64,000 nt of DNA, from the NCBI GenBank assembly GCA_963971285.1, contig OZ020254.1, positions 1,178,001 to 1,242,000 of the forward strand, given 5' to 3'. The translations under genes and the position numbers were made by a program. The stretch is from Astropecten irregularis. Taxonomy: Eukaryota > Echinodermata > Asteroidea > Paxillosida > Astropectinidae. The stretch's first letter is position 1, and each line of letters opens with the position of its first letter. The notes under the pieces were generated by a model. That model made no database searches, had not been told where the DNA came from, and saw nothing but the letters and a program-made list of their open reading frames with translations. This document shows, piece by piece, positions 33,600 to 48,400 of the stretch.

Positions 33600-34045
33600 T
33601 TAAAGGTACTGTCATACTTTGGTAGCATACCAGAAACATAAACCTTAACAAATTTACCTACAAGTTACATGGTATAAAGATGTTGATGACATACTGTTAA
33701 AAAGATCAAAACTCAATAGATTTGAAAATACATTTACCACTAATGAGCGTTTTTCACTGTTTTCTCAAAAAGTGGACACCGTAGGCAGTGGCGTCGCCAA
33801 GGGTGGGCCAGGGGGGTCACGTGCCCCCCCTGGAAAACCTCGTGCCCCCCCTCGTGCCCCCCCATTTGAAATTTGGGTTGGTGAAAAAAATATATAATAT
33901 ATAAAAAGTTTGCCCCCCAACAATTGCTAGTGCCCCCCTTGTGCCCCCCCAGACTCAAAAGTCTGGTGACGCCACTGACCGTAGGGGAATGAACATTTGA
34001 CTGACTACTGTTACTGTATTGCCCATTTAATATATGATCTTTAAG
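33600..34045 (+). repeat. Family C element, subfamily 2, split by a hAT MITE
   Basis: The left part CTTAAAGGTACTGTCATACT through CTCAAAAAGTGGACACCG resumes after the insertion with CCGTAGGGGAATGAACATTT and runs to about 34045. Without the insertion it is about 245 bp and resembles the copies at 5733 and 20661. Confidence 0.8.
33786..33977. mobile_element. hAT-type MITE, 192 bp, with 8-bp target duplication
   Basis: Terminal inverted repeats CAGTGGCGTC and GACGCCACTG are flanked by a perfect 8-bp direct repeat ACCGTAGG (33778-33785 and 33978-33985). The interior is rich in GTGCCCCCC blocks. An 8-bp duplication with CAGTGGCG-like ends is characteristic of the hAT superfamily. It inserted into a family C copy, so it is the younger of the two. 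Confidence 0.92.
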
Positions 34046-35851
34046 GTGATAATGGTTGCTTTTGGTTTCCTGCAAGTGCAAAGATGTAACGTCGAATTTC
34101 ATAAATTCACGAACAAAAAACCCTTCCGAGAGTATCTCACAACTAATAATTAATAGTATTTGTTATTTAATAGCCAAAAATGATAAACCATCCACTAGTT
34201 CAATTTCATACAAATCTATTTTGGAAGCTTTTAATATGGACAATTCTATAGAATAATGGATTTGTTTCCATTTCATTTTCAAAAAGATTTAATATGCATA
34301 GGATAAATTTTGTTCATTTTTAAGCCCCTTTTTAATTAAGCAAATTAAATTCTTTTATGTTTTGATTTTTGTCGCAGGAATTAGCAATGGTCTTGGTAAC
34401 GTCACTCACTGCTTGCTTGTTTACCGTCTCCTTGGCAACGGATTACATCACAAACGCTTGGTGAGATATCATTAACATTTGTTTGATATATAATATTAGA
34501 CATGTTATAATTTGTGTTTAAAAGAACAAGACATTTTATTGAGGTGCTCGGAGTTAAGTGTACTCACTCGCAGTGAAAATTTAATTGGGTTCAGAGTACA
34601 TCAGAAAGGACTAAATTGCAGACAAACAGAGACTCAAATTGTGAATAGATTATGGATGGAATTCTTTATTAAAAAACAAACAGTACAATATATATATTAT
34701 AGCATGGACGGAAAGAGAATGTGCAAATGTAGCATGAAGTATGATACTAAGATGTGGCAGTTTATGTCACTGTGAATTTATCACAGGGAAATCATTGCTC
34801 TTAATTCCCTTGTCTGAATCCTGGGCACAATGATAGGATTAAGGGCTGTGATCGCCACTTTTGTAGAATTTGCATCAAATGCTTCAACAAATCAAGAATT
34901 AATAATCGCTGCTTACCACAGCAGAACATTCTACGCTTAGTTAAAAGTAAGTTTCACTGGTTTACAACAAATTCTGATTTGCATATTTACCATAACTGAA
35001 GATTCTTTTGTAAAATTATCATATAATATCTGGCATATGCTGTAGGCACACAGTGAGAGTACATGTAGTATTAAAGCAAAGAATCAGTTTTCGTGGTAAG
35101 CACAGACATTAATAAGTTGTCCCAGATTCATGCACTGCTAAGAAGTGTCATTGAGATAAATCGTACCACAGTAGTAGAATATTATACAGTAGTAGAATAT
35201 CATAGAAACATGTTTTTAGGCACAGCGAACTTCGCCTACAAAACTGCATACACATGTACTTTAATATTGTTTTCAACCAAGGCAATAGGGTGTAATCTTT
35301 TAGATATGTCTTCGATAAAATAGATTGAGGCATAAAATCTACAAACCATCTTTTTCCATATCAAATCCAGCAGAATTATTATTAAACATATATCATCACA
35401 ACATGTATTTTATTACATTTGGAAAAAAAGTTGGAATTATTTACAAAATAAAGTTATTGGAATGGAAGAGATTTTAATTTCTGGACGGAATATTCTCTTA
35501 ATAAAAGGCACATTGAATAAGTTTTGTAATTGGAATTGTTTCAAATAATAGCTTCTCTTTGCTAACCGTAGCTCTGGCTCAAGTTCAAAATGTCTATTTT
35601 GTCATTGTGCAATCAATTTGACCAAGTAAGTGTGCAGACTACCAACAGGAAAAGCGCCCTCATATCATGGCACATATACAGGTTAACCAGCTACAGTTGC
35701 AGCACCTTTTAATGTAGCAAACTTGACAACATTCTGGCGTAGGTGAGCCTGAGGACGCAAATGATAGCATATCCCATAATGCTAAAGGTCAACTGTTGCA
35801 CGTACAATTATACAGGGAAGCCTTTTGAGAGGTAGTCAGTGATCTATACCT
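34046..35851. other. Intergenic, no supported gene
   Basis: AT-rich. Frames of up to 87 codons (for example 34512-34775) have no domain. Nothing else recognisable. Confidence 0.5.
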
Positions 35852-36082
35852 GGGCCCTTTTCCAACCTCGGCTCTGGCTCCGGCCCTATCATCCATATGC
35901 TGAAAATATAGGTTTTGGTTTTTCATTGAAGCTGAAACTCTGTTTTCCTTTTCAAACTAGAGAATCTACTTCAGAACCGCAGCCAAAAGTCTCTATCTTG
36001 ATACCCGTTATTTAAGAATGGATTCATGAAAATGGAGCCAGAGCCGGAGCCTGAGCTGGAGCCGAGCTTTGAGAAATGCCCC
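35852..36082 (+). repeat. Family A element
   Basis: GGGCCCTTTTCCAACCTCGG at the left and CCGAGCTTTGAGAAATGCCCC at the right, with the full core. It lies about 330 bases beyond the CFAP43 stop. Confidence 0.85.
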
Positions 36083-36230
36083 TATGTCTTAGAGCCACAA
36101 GTACTTACGGAAAAACTGTCTGAGTAACAAATAATATGACTGTCAAGCTCTTTATAAATGGGCTCCAAGATCTTAAGCATCAAGCTTGTCACTTCAGTAG
36201 CAGAGTACATGTATTCAAGTTTAAGTTCCA

Positions 36231-36236
36231 TTTAAT
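36231..36236 (-). terminator. Possible CFAP43 polyadenylation signal (ATTAAA)
   Basis: The minus strand reads ATTAAA 173 bases past the CFAP43 stop. It is a variant hexamer and the only close candidate I saw. Confidence 0.3.
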
Positions 36237-36408
36237 AACTAGCTTTAATCCTTTGAAAAAATTCCTTTTATACACAGGTGAAATGAGAGCAGAAAGACAG
36301 CTTCAGAATAATCTGGTGCCTTGTGACTAATCTCAGTGTGATTATACTATAATTAGTCTTCCGGGAACTAGACAAAGATGGCTGTATACTAGTTTGATCA
36401 GTGTGTAC

Positions 36409-39400
36409 TCAGTGTTCCACTTGGACCAGTGCAGGGAATGTCCGCATGCGAAGTCGTTCCACCTCCGCCCGCAGCACGGCTACCTCCTGGGCCTGGGCCT
36501 TGGCCAGGTCCACCAGCTTGCGTCTCTGGACGATGTCCTTCATGCGCTGGGCCGAGCCACCGACATTACGCATGGCAGCTGAAAAAAATTGGTGAGAGGA
36601 ACACATAATTATCATTTCTGCTGCTTACTACAGATTAAATGAATATCGTTATTTTTGAGAAACATATCCTTAAGTCTTTTTTTTATTTGACTGGTCTACG
36701 AAAAACCGAATGGCTAAGTAAATTACTTCTCATCTCTACTTTCTCTACGCTAACTTAAAATAAATGTATTTTCCATCCCCCACCGCTCAAAGAAAAAAAA
36801 AAGATTCTGAAAGTGTATCCATTCGTTTCCTTCCAAACTGTTTCTTCCAATTGCTGTTCACTGCTCCGATTCTTTACAGATTTCACAAGCAGTTCAGGGG
36901 CCGATTTCACTAACGCTTTATGATCATCGCTAAAGCCCAAATCCATTGCTAAATGGAAAATCGATCGCTACTTTGTGTAGCAGTTTTCCATTTAGATGGA
37001 TTTCGGCTTTAGCGATCGCGATGATTGCAAAGGGTTAGTGAAATCAGCCCCAGTTTAATACCTGAATATGGACTCTCTCTTTATGTAAATCTCGGGCAAA
37101 AGCAATGGTTGCCTATACAGTTAAAAAACAGCAACCAAGGTGCAAAGAGCCCCCCAACAAAATCAGAAAGGCAAGACTTAGTTCAATAGAATTTCCCTCC
37201 ATCTCACCGTTGACTTCATTGATGTGTTTCCTTTCAGCCACCGATACGTTCATCTCATCCAGATCTTCATCCAGTAAAGAGTTATCCTTCTCCTTCCCTC
37301 GGATTGTAAGTCGCAGACCCTTCAGGATCTTCTTACGTTCCTCACAGGCCTTTTCATGGTGCTGGAACACAAAGGAAGTTTTAAAAGTTCATCAGAATCT
37401 GGGCTGATTGTTTCTCTGATTTGTGATGTTTCTGATCGTGAGTTTTGAAAACGTTTGTGGCAGGTATTTATTTGGTGAATGGCCTCTGTGCTGTGTTTCT
37501 TACGCACTCTACCATATGCCATCTTGTGAAGGACCTTTACAAAATGGACTTGAGGCTAGGCTTGAGATTTATTTTGCTACTGCCATTTTGTGTCCTAAAT
37601 GAAATGAAGGGCTGAAATGAAATGGCGAAGCTGGAGCCTTTCTTCGGTTTTGTCATGTGGCCCAATCCCTTCATTTCGTGGGCTCCAAATGGTTGTAGCA
37701 AAATAAGTCCCTAGCCTCAAGCCTGGTTTCATAAAGGCCCTTAGTTGACATCTGTCGCTTTAACAGCGCCCAATGTCCTCACATCTTATACTATCACTTC
37801 AGTTGTCGACTTTGCTGTGTATCAAACGGCAGTACATGAACCTTTTTGCAGACAAACTGGAAATGTGCACTGAGGGTACATATGAAAGTGCACTGTGGCA
37901 CAGTTTGCACTTAAGTTTTGTACACAAAATCCCATAGGCCGGCTATCTGCAAAAGGGTCTATGAATTTGAGTTGCTGCCCAAATGTAACTTGTTTGGTCA
38001 CATTTCATCTCATTTCTGATTTTTGTCCATCATTTTGATGCCATTCTCAATAGGACTGAAGTTGGTATATATTTACCGATCTCTGGTTTTCCAATGTGGA
38101 CTCAAGTGTGGAGATTTCTTGCTGTCTTCTGGCTTCATGGTCTTCAGAGTGCAGGAACTGCAGAAGAGTAAGCAATAACATGAAGATACAAGTAATAAAC
38201 TGCTGCAAAGTGCTTATCAGCCAAAAATGACCTAAAATATATCAAATGCTTAAAGTTAGGAGGGCCTGACGCGTTTCGATCCCAGCAGGATCTTTCTCAC
38301 AGGCTATACACAAAGAGAAAGATCCTGCGAGGACCAAAATACGTCATAACACAAAGACGTAGATATGAAAAATGACCTCCATATCTGTTCACTGCTGCCC
38401 TTATTGATGTTTTTCTATTTTATTTCGTATCACAAAGGCAAAGCTGGTCCGATTTGAAATCTATTGGAAAGCAGACAAGATGACGTCAATGTGAATAATT
38501 AACCATGATCTATATATATCTTTGAAGCAATTGCTACGTACATTTTGTAGATCTCGGGATACTTTGAGCATCTGGATGGTTCTGGCTTTGTTTAAGAGAT
38601 CTTCAATCTGCATAACCATCTTCTTGTGTTCCCTGAAGACGACAAAGAAAGAATTGTTAAAAAAATGGCGCATAAAATCGGGATGAAGTACATTTTTGCA
38701 AATACTTTACCATACCTTTTGAGACATGATGGTCTTTAGCAAGTCACCTACAACAACTTGCTTACCAATGAACACATGGATAGGCCAGAAATGTGCAGTG
38801 AATATACATGTTCTTAAAATGGATCTGATTGGCTGATGTGCCGCGTTGCATAAAATTTGCATGCACGCATGTTTCAGACGTTCGTACGTAGTGACAGAGT
38901 AGAATGGGTGATACTCAGACTACTCTAAATAAGGGTCTTGTAGGACTTGTTAAAAACAGAACTGACTCGCCTCCGATCCGACTTACCATTCTAGAATGTG
39001 TATACCCTTCCTGAAGTCCTTGCTCTCGGTCATGGCTGCAATTTTCTGCTCTCCGAGTTGCTGGTGTAAGAATGAAACAAAAAATAGACCCTCAAACTAT
39101 AAAAAATCTTTCAATGACAAGTATTGGAATTGTTTGATCTGATAGTGCAATGGAAACATTCAAATAAGGACCCTTGTGTGAAAAATGAGGTGCCTGTTGC
39201 TCAGAGCTCTATTGAAAATTGGTATTCCAGATAAGAACTTTAAGAAAAGAGTATTTTAATTTTCTTTTGCTTGGAGTTAGGAAGGCCTGACTTGTTTCGA
39301 TCCTAACAGGATCTTCATTGAAAGCTAAATAAAGATCCTGCTAGGATCGAAAATTCTAAATGCATCAGGCCCTCCTAACTCCAAGCATTTTATAAATGAC

Positions 39401-42400
39401 AGGTTATTATTTTAGCTGATGAGCAGTTCGCAGCAGTTTATTACTTGTTTTAATCTTGTTTTAGTAAATTGAGTTTGACTTCAATGAATTTGTTTTTTAT
39501 TGCTCATTTGGGCTCTGTTTCAATGTATTTGTTCAAAGCTTTGTTTCTCTAGTGAGGATACACTCTTAGCTGTAGAAATGGATGACCAAGAATGGTTTGA
39601 CAAGTGTCTTAAATAAGAGATTGAACCATGCCTGCTTCCAAACGTGAAACCAACTCGACATATTGATCAAGAGACTAATTTTCACAAATTTTAGACCAAA
39701 GGACTAGACATAAAAGCTGGTACAAGCTTGTAGGTGTGACATTATAGAGGATCTAGGTTTCATTACAAATCAAATCGAATCATGCTCTTCTTCCACTTAA
39801 TTCAACTCTCAATCTTTTGACCTCCTTTTGTTCCTAGATTCGACCAGCTGACGACAGCTGAAACTCACCCTGATGGATCCGTTGAGATCTTCCACGACAC
39901 CTCGATGGATCAGGATGCTATCGCAGAAGTCATGGATGAAAGGTCCGCTGTCCACCTCCACCTGCCCCTGCTTGAGCAAGAACTGGACCTCCAGGTTGCA
40001 GTTGAACTTGAAGCGCTCATCCCTCAGACTGACAAGTAAGAAGTATTAAGTAAGAAGTCAACATTTCCATCAAATGCTCTCCAATTTATTACTCTAAAGG
40101 CGCCTTTCCATATGTGCGTTTTTTTTGCCGTCGTGTTGCAAAAAAATTTATCATTATAAAAAAACAAGCGACCCTTTCCATATGTGCGCGTGCATTTGAA
40201 AAGGTCGCGTGCGTCTTTTTAATGGGCAATTTTAACGCACACGCAACGTACACGCAACGTATACGCAGCGGATGAAAAAACGCACATATGGAAAGATGCC
40301 TTAAGGCCATTTACCAAACCCTGGCCGGAGCCTGTACAATGTCAGAGGGACCAAAGATCAAAATTAAGACTCTGGCCTTGGAGTCTTGATAGGATAATGA
40401 AAGGATGTCTCTTACCTGTTGAGAGCTTCTTGGGTCTCCTCGATCCCGTTTTTCAGCCTGTCATCCTCTTCCTGGCGATGCTGCTGGAAGGCGTTCATGT
40501 CAGCCAACGTCAAGGCCTGTATCTTGACCTACAATCAGAAGCACACAAGAAATGAATTCATCCTCGGAGTAAGAGACTTCATTCTTCATTGCAGAACTGA
40601 GCCCAGTCTATTATGAGTTTCTTAGTTATTAGCACCTAACCAGTGTACCTTACCACTTAACAAACTATCATTTACTCCTAGCATGCTTCAGTGCTGATGT
40701 GATAACACCAGCTGGCACTGCAATGGTAACCACAGAAAGTAAACGCTGCTTCCTCCACTAAATTAATCCAAACTTCGACATACACACCTCTTGTTCACTG
40801 AGGGCCTTGGTCCGGCGTAGCTTACACATCCGATTCCAGACGTGGGTCTCGACGCCCTCGGGACAGTGTGACTCGTGGTCCAGTTCGTCCAGTCCCTTCA
40901 TCAGCACCACCGTCGTGTTGGGCTGCCTGGCTGATAGAGGGCGCTCTCCATATGGATTGGGCCCACCCGCAATGGGCGTGTCCGATATGGAGCCCTTGTG
41001 GTCCCTCCGTTGGCCCCTGTAAATTGAAGAGAGAGAAATTGAATCTATGAACAGAGCTATGTATGTATAGAAGGTGTAGAGTTTACTTGCTGTTACAGTG
41101 CCCTCTTGTGCTGCATTTGTTTTAGCCACAAAGGACCTGACATAATGTGTTGTTTCAGTTATTGCATGTGCTACACAATGGCTGAAAATGACATGCGTAA
41201 ACTTATTGCTTATAAACCTGTTACAAAGGAAAAATTGCCTTTCCTCGCTGTTTCATACATTAACTTTAAAAACATTACGGTCAATGGTGACCAGTGTTCA
41301 TCCACTCCTGGGATCCAGTTCTGTAAGACCGTGTCTGAAACGGGCTTCAAGAGTTACGACTAGATCTATTGTCTTGGTGTCTCATCGCATTTCCAATGGA
41401 GCGAAGACCTAGACCTAGCTCTAGACAACAGATTCAGATGCAGACTTAGCTTACCTGGGCCTCCTCTTAAACAGCTTAAACAGCATGTCCACCAGCACGG
41501 CATTGACGTCGGGAAACTCCTTACGGAAGTTCTTCTCTAGGACCTTGTCCTCTGCTACGCGGATGTCGTAGGTGTCACGGTACGAGTCCACCATGCGCTT
41601 GGCTTTCATCATGGCTTGGGTCGTTTCTGCCTGTGAGTCCGAAAGAAGCAAAATTAAGCTTTCATTTCACAACAGAACGCTGTGAATCAACTTCCCTTCT
41701 TCAAGCCTTGAATTAAACAGAGGCCACTGAGACCATGGCCTTCATTGCCCTGGTTCTTGGCCTTCGTGCCCCTTCGAATGTTTCCATAGACATTATGATT
41801 ATCCAGTGGAAGTGCCCCTTGCAATGGAAAAGTGGCCTTGCCCCTTTCAGAACCAAATTCAAGTTGACTTTCCTACTACAAGTCGAAATGAGCCCTTACC
41901 CTGAGAGCTTTCTTGGTGTCTAGTCTCCGGTTCAGTTCTTCCTCCTGTGCATCCAGTTCCTCCTCGATCAGCAGCTCACGGTTTAGACGGAGGATCTTTA
42001 ATTCTTCCTGTACGTGATTAAAAAACAAAACAAGATTTTATAACAATAGCATGGCTTGAGGTGACGCCATTGCACTACCTAAAAACTAGTTCTGTGCTTA
42101 AATGATCAATTTGCAATCACAACGCTGCTAAAGGTTAAGCCCTGTAAGTTGTACAATGGCATGACACTGTCAAAGAGTAAAACTATTGAAGGTCTTTCTA
42201 TATCTGAGGATGGGGTTTAAGGATCTTTTAAACCTCTTACCTGGTAGATAACCATCTCTGTTTTTATCTTGCGGTGGAACAGGTCGGTCAGACGATCGTC
42301 AAAGTTGGAGGTGGTGTCTGCTATGATGGTCTGAATCTTTTTCAGTTCGGCTTCAAGAGTCTGAAAGCAACAGGAGTTTCAAGTCATTAAAAAAGAAAGC

Positions 42401-45400
42401 TGAAAGAATGAGTGGGATTCGAACCTGCAATCACAGGTTTTCCGAACTCGTTGCTCCATCAACTGAGCTGTTCAGTCGTTCCCATATTATCAATCAACCT
42501 TTCTTGGAGTTGATTGTCAAAGGCCGTGAGACAACATGCCTCGATACAGAATGGATCATTTCTTTGCACTACCAACATCATGCTGTACAATCCCATATGA
42601 ACAGCATATCCAAGACCACTCAAAGAGGATATATTTTTGTCAGAATCTATAAGACAGCTTCACAATCATCAAGTAAGTGAATACTTTGTTTAGCACTTTG
42701 ATTACTATTATTTTCATTTTTCATGTGGAATATATTTCTTCTGTAATAATTTTCTGTGATTCTTCCTCTGCAGTCACAAACCTTAGAACTAACTTTCTAA
42801 TTAATTTGAGGAGCAATATTTCAGACATTGCCAGTTAATACTTGTATGTTTTTTGCTAGGCTGTTAAGATGGGTCTTTATACCTTTTTGTACTTTTCTCT
42901 TTCTTCGTTGAGTTCTTTGACTTTCCTCTCGTACTCCTTGTGCATCTTCAGCTCTTCTTCCGACCATTCCTCCTGAGCCTTACTCATGAAAGTTGGAATC
43001 GGCACGTCCTAGAAAAAAGGTCAAAGGAGCTTGTTACGAGCTGGAAATTTGTATAGGGCTGAATCTGAGGCAATGACTCACATGTCATCTTCTTCTTCAG
43101 GTACCGTCCTATCTCTAAATGCCTTTTTCATGTTTACTACCTTTCAACTTCTGCGACTCATATTGCTATCAGCTCTCCGAGTTCAAACCTTTCATCAGAC
43201 TCTCAATTTCCACCAACAAGCTTCATATTCAATCTCCAAGATAATTTATTATCCTGGGGTCGAATTCACCAAGCCCTTCAATCGATTGTAACTCGAAGGT
43301 TACCTGTATAGGGGGCTGCAACTGCATCATAAGTCCTACGATTGATAGTAAGTTGCGATGAGTTTGGTGAAATCGACCCCAGGTACCTTCCACTCCCCTC
43401 AAACTCCTTCATCACCCAGACCTCACCCAACCCCAAACCCAAGGCTTGGCCCTAGCATATTCTCTCCTATCTTCTGCCTCATTTCCTCCCCTCTGAAGAC
43501 ACCATGTCTGAGATACCACTTCATCTTGTCCACACTCCTCCTCACCTTCTTCAACTCATCCTCCTTCTTGATCTCCAGGACTCCGCCCATCATCATATCC
43601 AAGGCCCTGTCTCTGGCATTGTCTCCTTTCTCCCTCAGCTTTCTCTCCTCTTCTTCAGCAGCTTCCTCGTCAATCTTAGCCTGCTGCTCGGCAGTGATGA
43701 ACTTCTCCACTTTGACCTGCCGTCCCAAGATAATATACAGCAATTAAAGGTACAGTACAGAATTGGTAGCATACCCAAACAGAAATGTTCACAGATTTAC
43801 ATATAACTGTCAGAATATGAAGATGGTGCTGGTAGAAACATAATGTTAAAATATTCCTGCCTGAAATGGTGTATTTATCCAGAAATTAGTCAAACAAAGG
43901 CTTGCCCTGCTAGCTAGCTCTCTAATGCTCGGTTGGCTACATTGTGCATGATGACAGATTCCCAGACTTACTCATGCAGGATTCGAACCAGCAACCTCCT
44001 ACTTACTAGTGCAGATGTCCTACCCAGCCTAGATTGGAAAAAAGGGTTTCATTCCTGCAGATTACATTTTTTTTATATTTTGATCTTCCCCAAAAAAGGA
44101 AAAACCCACATATTGATGGTTTTTCTACCTCACTATCCTCCACAGTCAACAGCTTCTCCGGCTTCTCATCTGCATCCATCTCTGGCTTCCAGACCTCATC
44201 TTTGCTGCTCAGATCGGAAATGATCTTCAAGATACGCTGGTTGCGATCACCAATACGGGTTATCTCCTGCTCCCGGGCGCGGTAGACCTCGTCAAAGTCC
44301 TTGTTGTAGGCCGTCTTGATGCGACAGATGGCATCCTGGAGTAGGATGATCTGGTTACGCTTCTGCTGGCGGGTGTGCAGCTCAAACTGGCTGTAGAAGA
44401 GGTCGCTGGCGCCACCATACTGGGCGCCAAGACTGCCGATGGTAGAGGGCTGCTCTGCGCCGTCTCCCTCCTCGGATTCATCATCTGCATCTTCACCCTC
44501 ACTGGCCTACAAGACAGACAAGAGGAAATGCTACAAATTCTCCATTTGATCTTTCTTGAAGATGGCTTGGAGTCCTTGGACACACTCCCGTAAGAGTGAC
44601 AAGATTAAACCTCAAATTTTACAGTTTCCTGAATCTCCTCTTTTCATGGAACATGATTCATTCAGTGCTCATGAAAACCTCATCCTGCATTCCTCATTTC
44701 AGTACAGTTTTTCATTGTCAGGTGATGGCATGATTTATTCATCCCATAAAGTACATCTATACATTGTGGATGTACTTAACTAAAAACTACATCCATACAC
44801 TGTGTGTATGACCTGGCATAATTTCATGAGAGGGAAAAGACGCTATCAGGAAATAGTTACCTTGTTGGTGCCTTTGGGCTGAACTTCTATGATCTCCTTC
44901 CTCGCCTGTAACACAGAATAAAGACGGACAGTGATGTGAATACAGTACATACAAATGACGTGGATGTAATCTGACAGACTCTCTCATCTTTCCAAACTGA
45001 GAGAATAACGTCTTTGTCAAATACTCTGTGACACACTGAGATTGTTTCAGGGCAATATCCTAGAACTAGGTATTAGATCCTTAATTAGAAGGCAGGACCA
45101 TGGGATGAAGAGAAAAGGGTGTGGCCATTAGAATCCACGTGTCTGATCAACTTACGGCCATCTCAGCAGCTTCTATTTGTCTCATCTTGGTGATGAATGC
45201 TAGTTCCTCCTTCTCCTTCTTGCTTCTATCTCTCATCGGGTAATTGCTCACCTCAAGATTCATGTGGAAGGCCTACAAGGTGAAACAATCAATCAATTGA
45301 TCAATCAGACAAACAACCTGGCTTATCATAACTTGATATCAACTAGGACTTATGATGCATTGCAGCCCTACGTAGGATACGATGGGTTTTCCTTTGTAAG

Positions 45401-48400
45401 TCGAGTGATGATAGATCCTAGGGCTTCAAGAAATCGCAGCCTAGACTCATTTTCTCTATGGGGACGACTAAATGCCAACCAATTTAAAAAAAACACACAA
45501 TTAAATCACAACTCCTTAAAAGGTACCAAAGGTGCTATAAAACAGCAACAATCTGCAGTGCTAATGCAATTCATTACAGCGTTATGATCCAGCATGTACA
45601 GACATAACCCTAACAATCCTCCCAGAAGTTATAACTCTTGAGTAAAACATGCACCATATTGACCTTTTGACCTACTGACCAAATTTGCTCTCTCTCTTTC
45701 TTTCCTCTAATTCAGCTCCTCTGTGTCTTACCTTGATGCTACGACCTTTGACCAGCATGGAATCCCAGCACTCATTCTTGATCACCTCTCTCAAGTAGGT
45801 CTTGGCAAGGTCCTCCAGTTCCATGTTGATTCGCATCTAAAACACACCACACAAAATATGAAACTGCCAGTTTTCAAGAACTGATCTGTGGAGGAACGCT
45901 GGTAGTCGCCAGACCTTCTGTGAACTTGAGAAGGACCATGGGAGTACTAGGAAGCTTATTTAGAGGATTATTTGATCGATTAGATTCATCATCAGATTTC
46001 AGTTTTAGATTGACCCTTCATCTGATCACAGAGGGATGCAAAGGCTATTACTCTCCCGCAAACCCAGAGGGATGCAAGAGCATTTAAGGCATCTCCTGCA
46101 AGCCCGGAAGCATTTAATACTCCCCGGACCTTCTTGAGGAGATTAGGAAGAATGAAGACTCTATAACAGATAATGAAGTTTCAATGAGAGCCTTCTTGAG
46201 AGGACCTACCTCCTGGACTTTAGCCTCTCCCTCCGCCTGCAGACGCTGCTGCTCCTCAGAGTCCAGGTTGAACTCATCGTGCCCAAGCTGCTCGATATCA
46301 GGCAGGGTCTCGTTCTCCTTCATCATGGTTTGGATCTGTCAAAAAGAAACAGGACACCAAAAACAGAATCCCATACGTCAAAGACAGCACTATCAAGGTA
46401 TGGCTGTTAATAAACCGATGCTGGTGGGCAAGACAGCAGATGAAACCGATCCAGCTTCAGGGATGGCTGATGGTTGTGATTAAGTCTCGTCATTTAGTGT
46501 CTCAGGTTCTAAGAGAGGAACAGATTCCTGTTCACACAAGGGACTGGGTGTTCTTCACATCCTAATAAGATTTATACATACATGTAAATGGTTCAAGACT
46601 AGGCTCTCTGTATTGGATAATCCTGGTTGTTAGATAATCTTGGTCAGCTGAACAGCTTACTGCTGGTACACAGAGTGGTCTCCCATCCACGTATCAAATA
46701 TTAGACACCTATTCACAAGAAGCTGCTTCCTGTAAGGTCGAGGAGTACCATTAATGAAGATCATTCTCCTAATTCCTCTGCTTCTGATTTCCAGTGTGCT
46801 TGTAGGACAACACTGTCCTATACCTCTCAAGCATCACTCAATGACCCAGTGAATTCATGATGAAGCCAAGCCACCTACCGTTCTTCTCAATTCCCGGATG
46901 TCACTCCGGAGTGACGTCTTGAGCTCTGCATACTCCTTGTCCTCCTCCCGCAAGGCCTAGGGGGGAAAAAAATCGAAAAAAAAATCCTCAAGTCTAAATC
47001 AGATAGAGATTAAGATCTTCAAGCTTGGGAATGCTCGTCTGATCCGAATCTGACAAATGATTGTAAATCGTACGATAGAGAAAAATCCTTTCAGGTTTTA
47101 ACTGGTCCTTGACTTTATTCAGACACTTAACAAACTGCGCCAGGACTGAAGCCTGAGTCCCTCTGGACAACATGTCAGGTAATCCAAGGAGTATCGGCCT
47201 CATTTTTTGTGCTGTGCCATCATGTAACCAGCAGTAACCAGGGGCCCATTTGCTAACCATGAAATTTCTGTCTTAATAAAAACAGGATTAACAACCACAT
47301 TTCCAAAAGATATTCATAGTCAGCGTACAACAGCCAAACAACAATCACAAGTGATACACAACTCATGGAAATTTGGTTGTTAACCCTGTTTCTATTAAGA
47401 CAGAAATTTTATGGTTAGCAAATGTTTGTGCTAAGCAGGGCTGTGAAATTGGCCCGTGGTTGTTCAGATGTGACCCTTACCTCCATTTCTTTGACCTCCA
47501 TCCAGGTAGGGTCAGACCTCAGGGTCGGTGTTGGGGTCACGTATATCTCATCCTTCTCAATAGCAAGCTCCAACCCTGTCTTCTGTCGGTAGGATGGATA
47601 AGAACAGAGATTACAGCCGTGTAAGACACCAAAACAAACAAAGAAACAGACAGTAATGAGGGGAGTTACTATTTCTTCAAGACTGTGCACAGGAAAGTGA
47701 TGCAGCTGTTAGTTAGTTGTCACACAGCATTGCTGATAAATTGCTGACAAAATAAATGATGTTACAGTTGATTCCAGATTGAAGACTAAAAGTAAAGTGA
47801 CGTTTATGGCCTTGTGGTGATTCACGGTTTGCTTGGTTTGCCGTGATGCTGTGACCTAATGATTCCTGGTCTCTTCGTTTTTTGACTGAGAAGGTCTCTA
47901 TGACCAATCTGACAGTCAAGTGAGGTAGCAGTAGTAGAAGTACTAATGGCAAAATGTGAAAACCTCTTAAGGGAAGAGAGTTTTGAAAGAACCGGAGGGC
48001 CCAACTCAACGTTCAGCCCGTATCATCTGACTGTTCGCCTCCAGATGGAGATTGCCAAACCAAACTGGTTGGAAGCTGGTTGGTTCGAGCTCTTTCAGAA
48101 CCACTTCCGTTCCCATGAGACATGTTCCTCCCCAGGGTTTGGCTGGCAAACATGTCTACTCCTCACCTTAGGCTCTTGCATGTCCGAGACGGAGCGGGAC
48201 AGAGGAGTGGACATGGACTCATTCCAGTCCGGCATGGCACTCAGCACGTCGTCTTCCCGTTTGCGGATGGCGTGCAGCATGGCATTGTGGGAACGGGCAG
48301 CCTCGATGGCCGAGGTGGCCTTGCTGCGGCCGGTGCTGCTGTAACTGAAGAAGAGAAGGTATTGGATAGGCTAGATATTCACCAATCTGGGAAAAGGGGC

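Larger units (their letters stand above)
36409..48344 (-). other. CFAP43: CFAP43 exons 13-33: coiled-coil half (residues 735-1701)
   Basis: Coding exons in transcript order: 48167-48344, 47481-47582, 46879-46956, 46210-46335, 45732-45836, 45156-45272, 44861-44905, 44129-44506, 43546-43716, 42883-43008, 42241-42360, 41900-42007, 41455-41630, 40788-41016, 40416-40528, 39869-40028, 38987-39060, 38542-38632, 38077-38157, 37208-37361, 36409-36578. The products are dominated by Lys/Glu-rich heptads, an elongated coiled coil. An acidic insert ([15 protein letters not shown]) begins exon 20. The segment from exon 26 ([10 protein letters not shown]...) is less conserved-looking and probably disordered. 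Many introns begin and end in phase 0, so single-exon skipping would keep frame. Confidence 0.92.
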
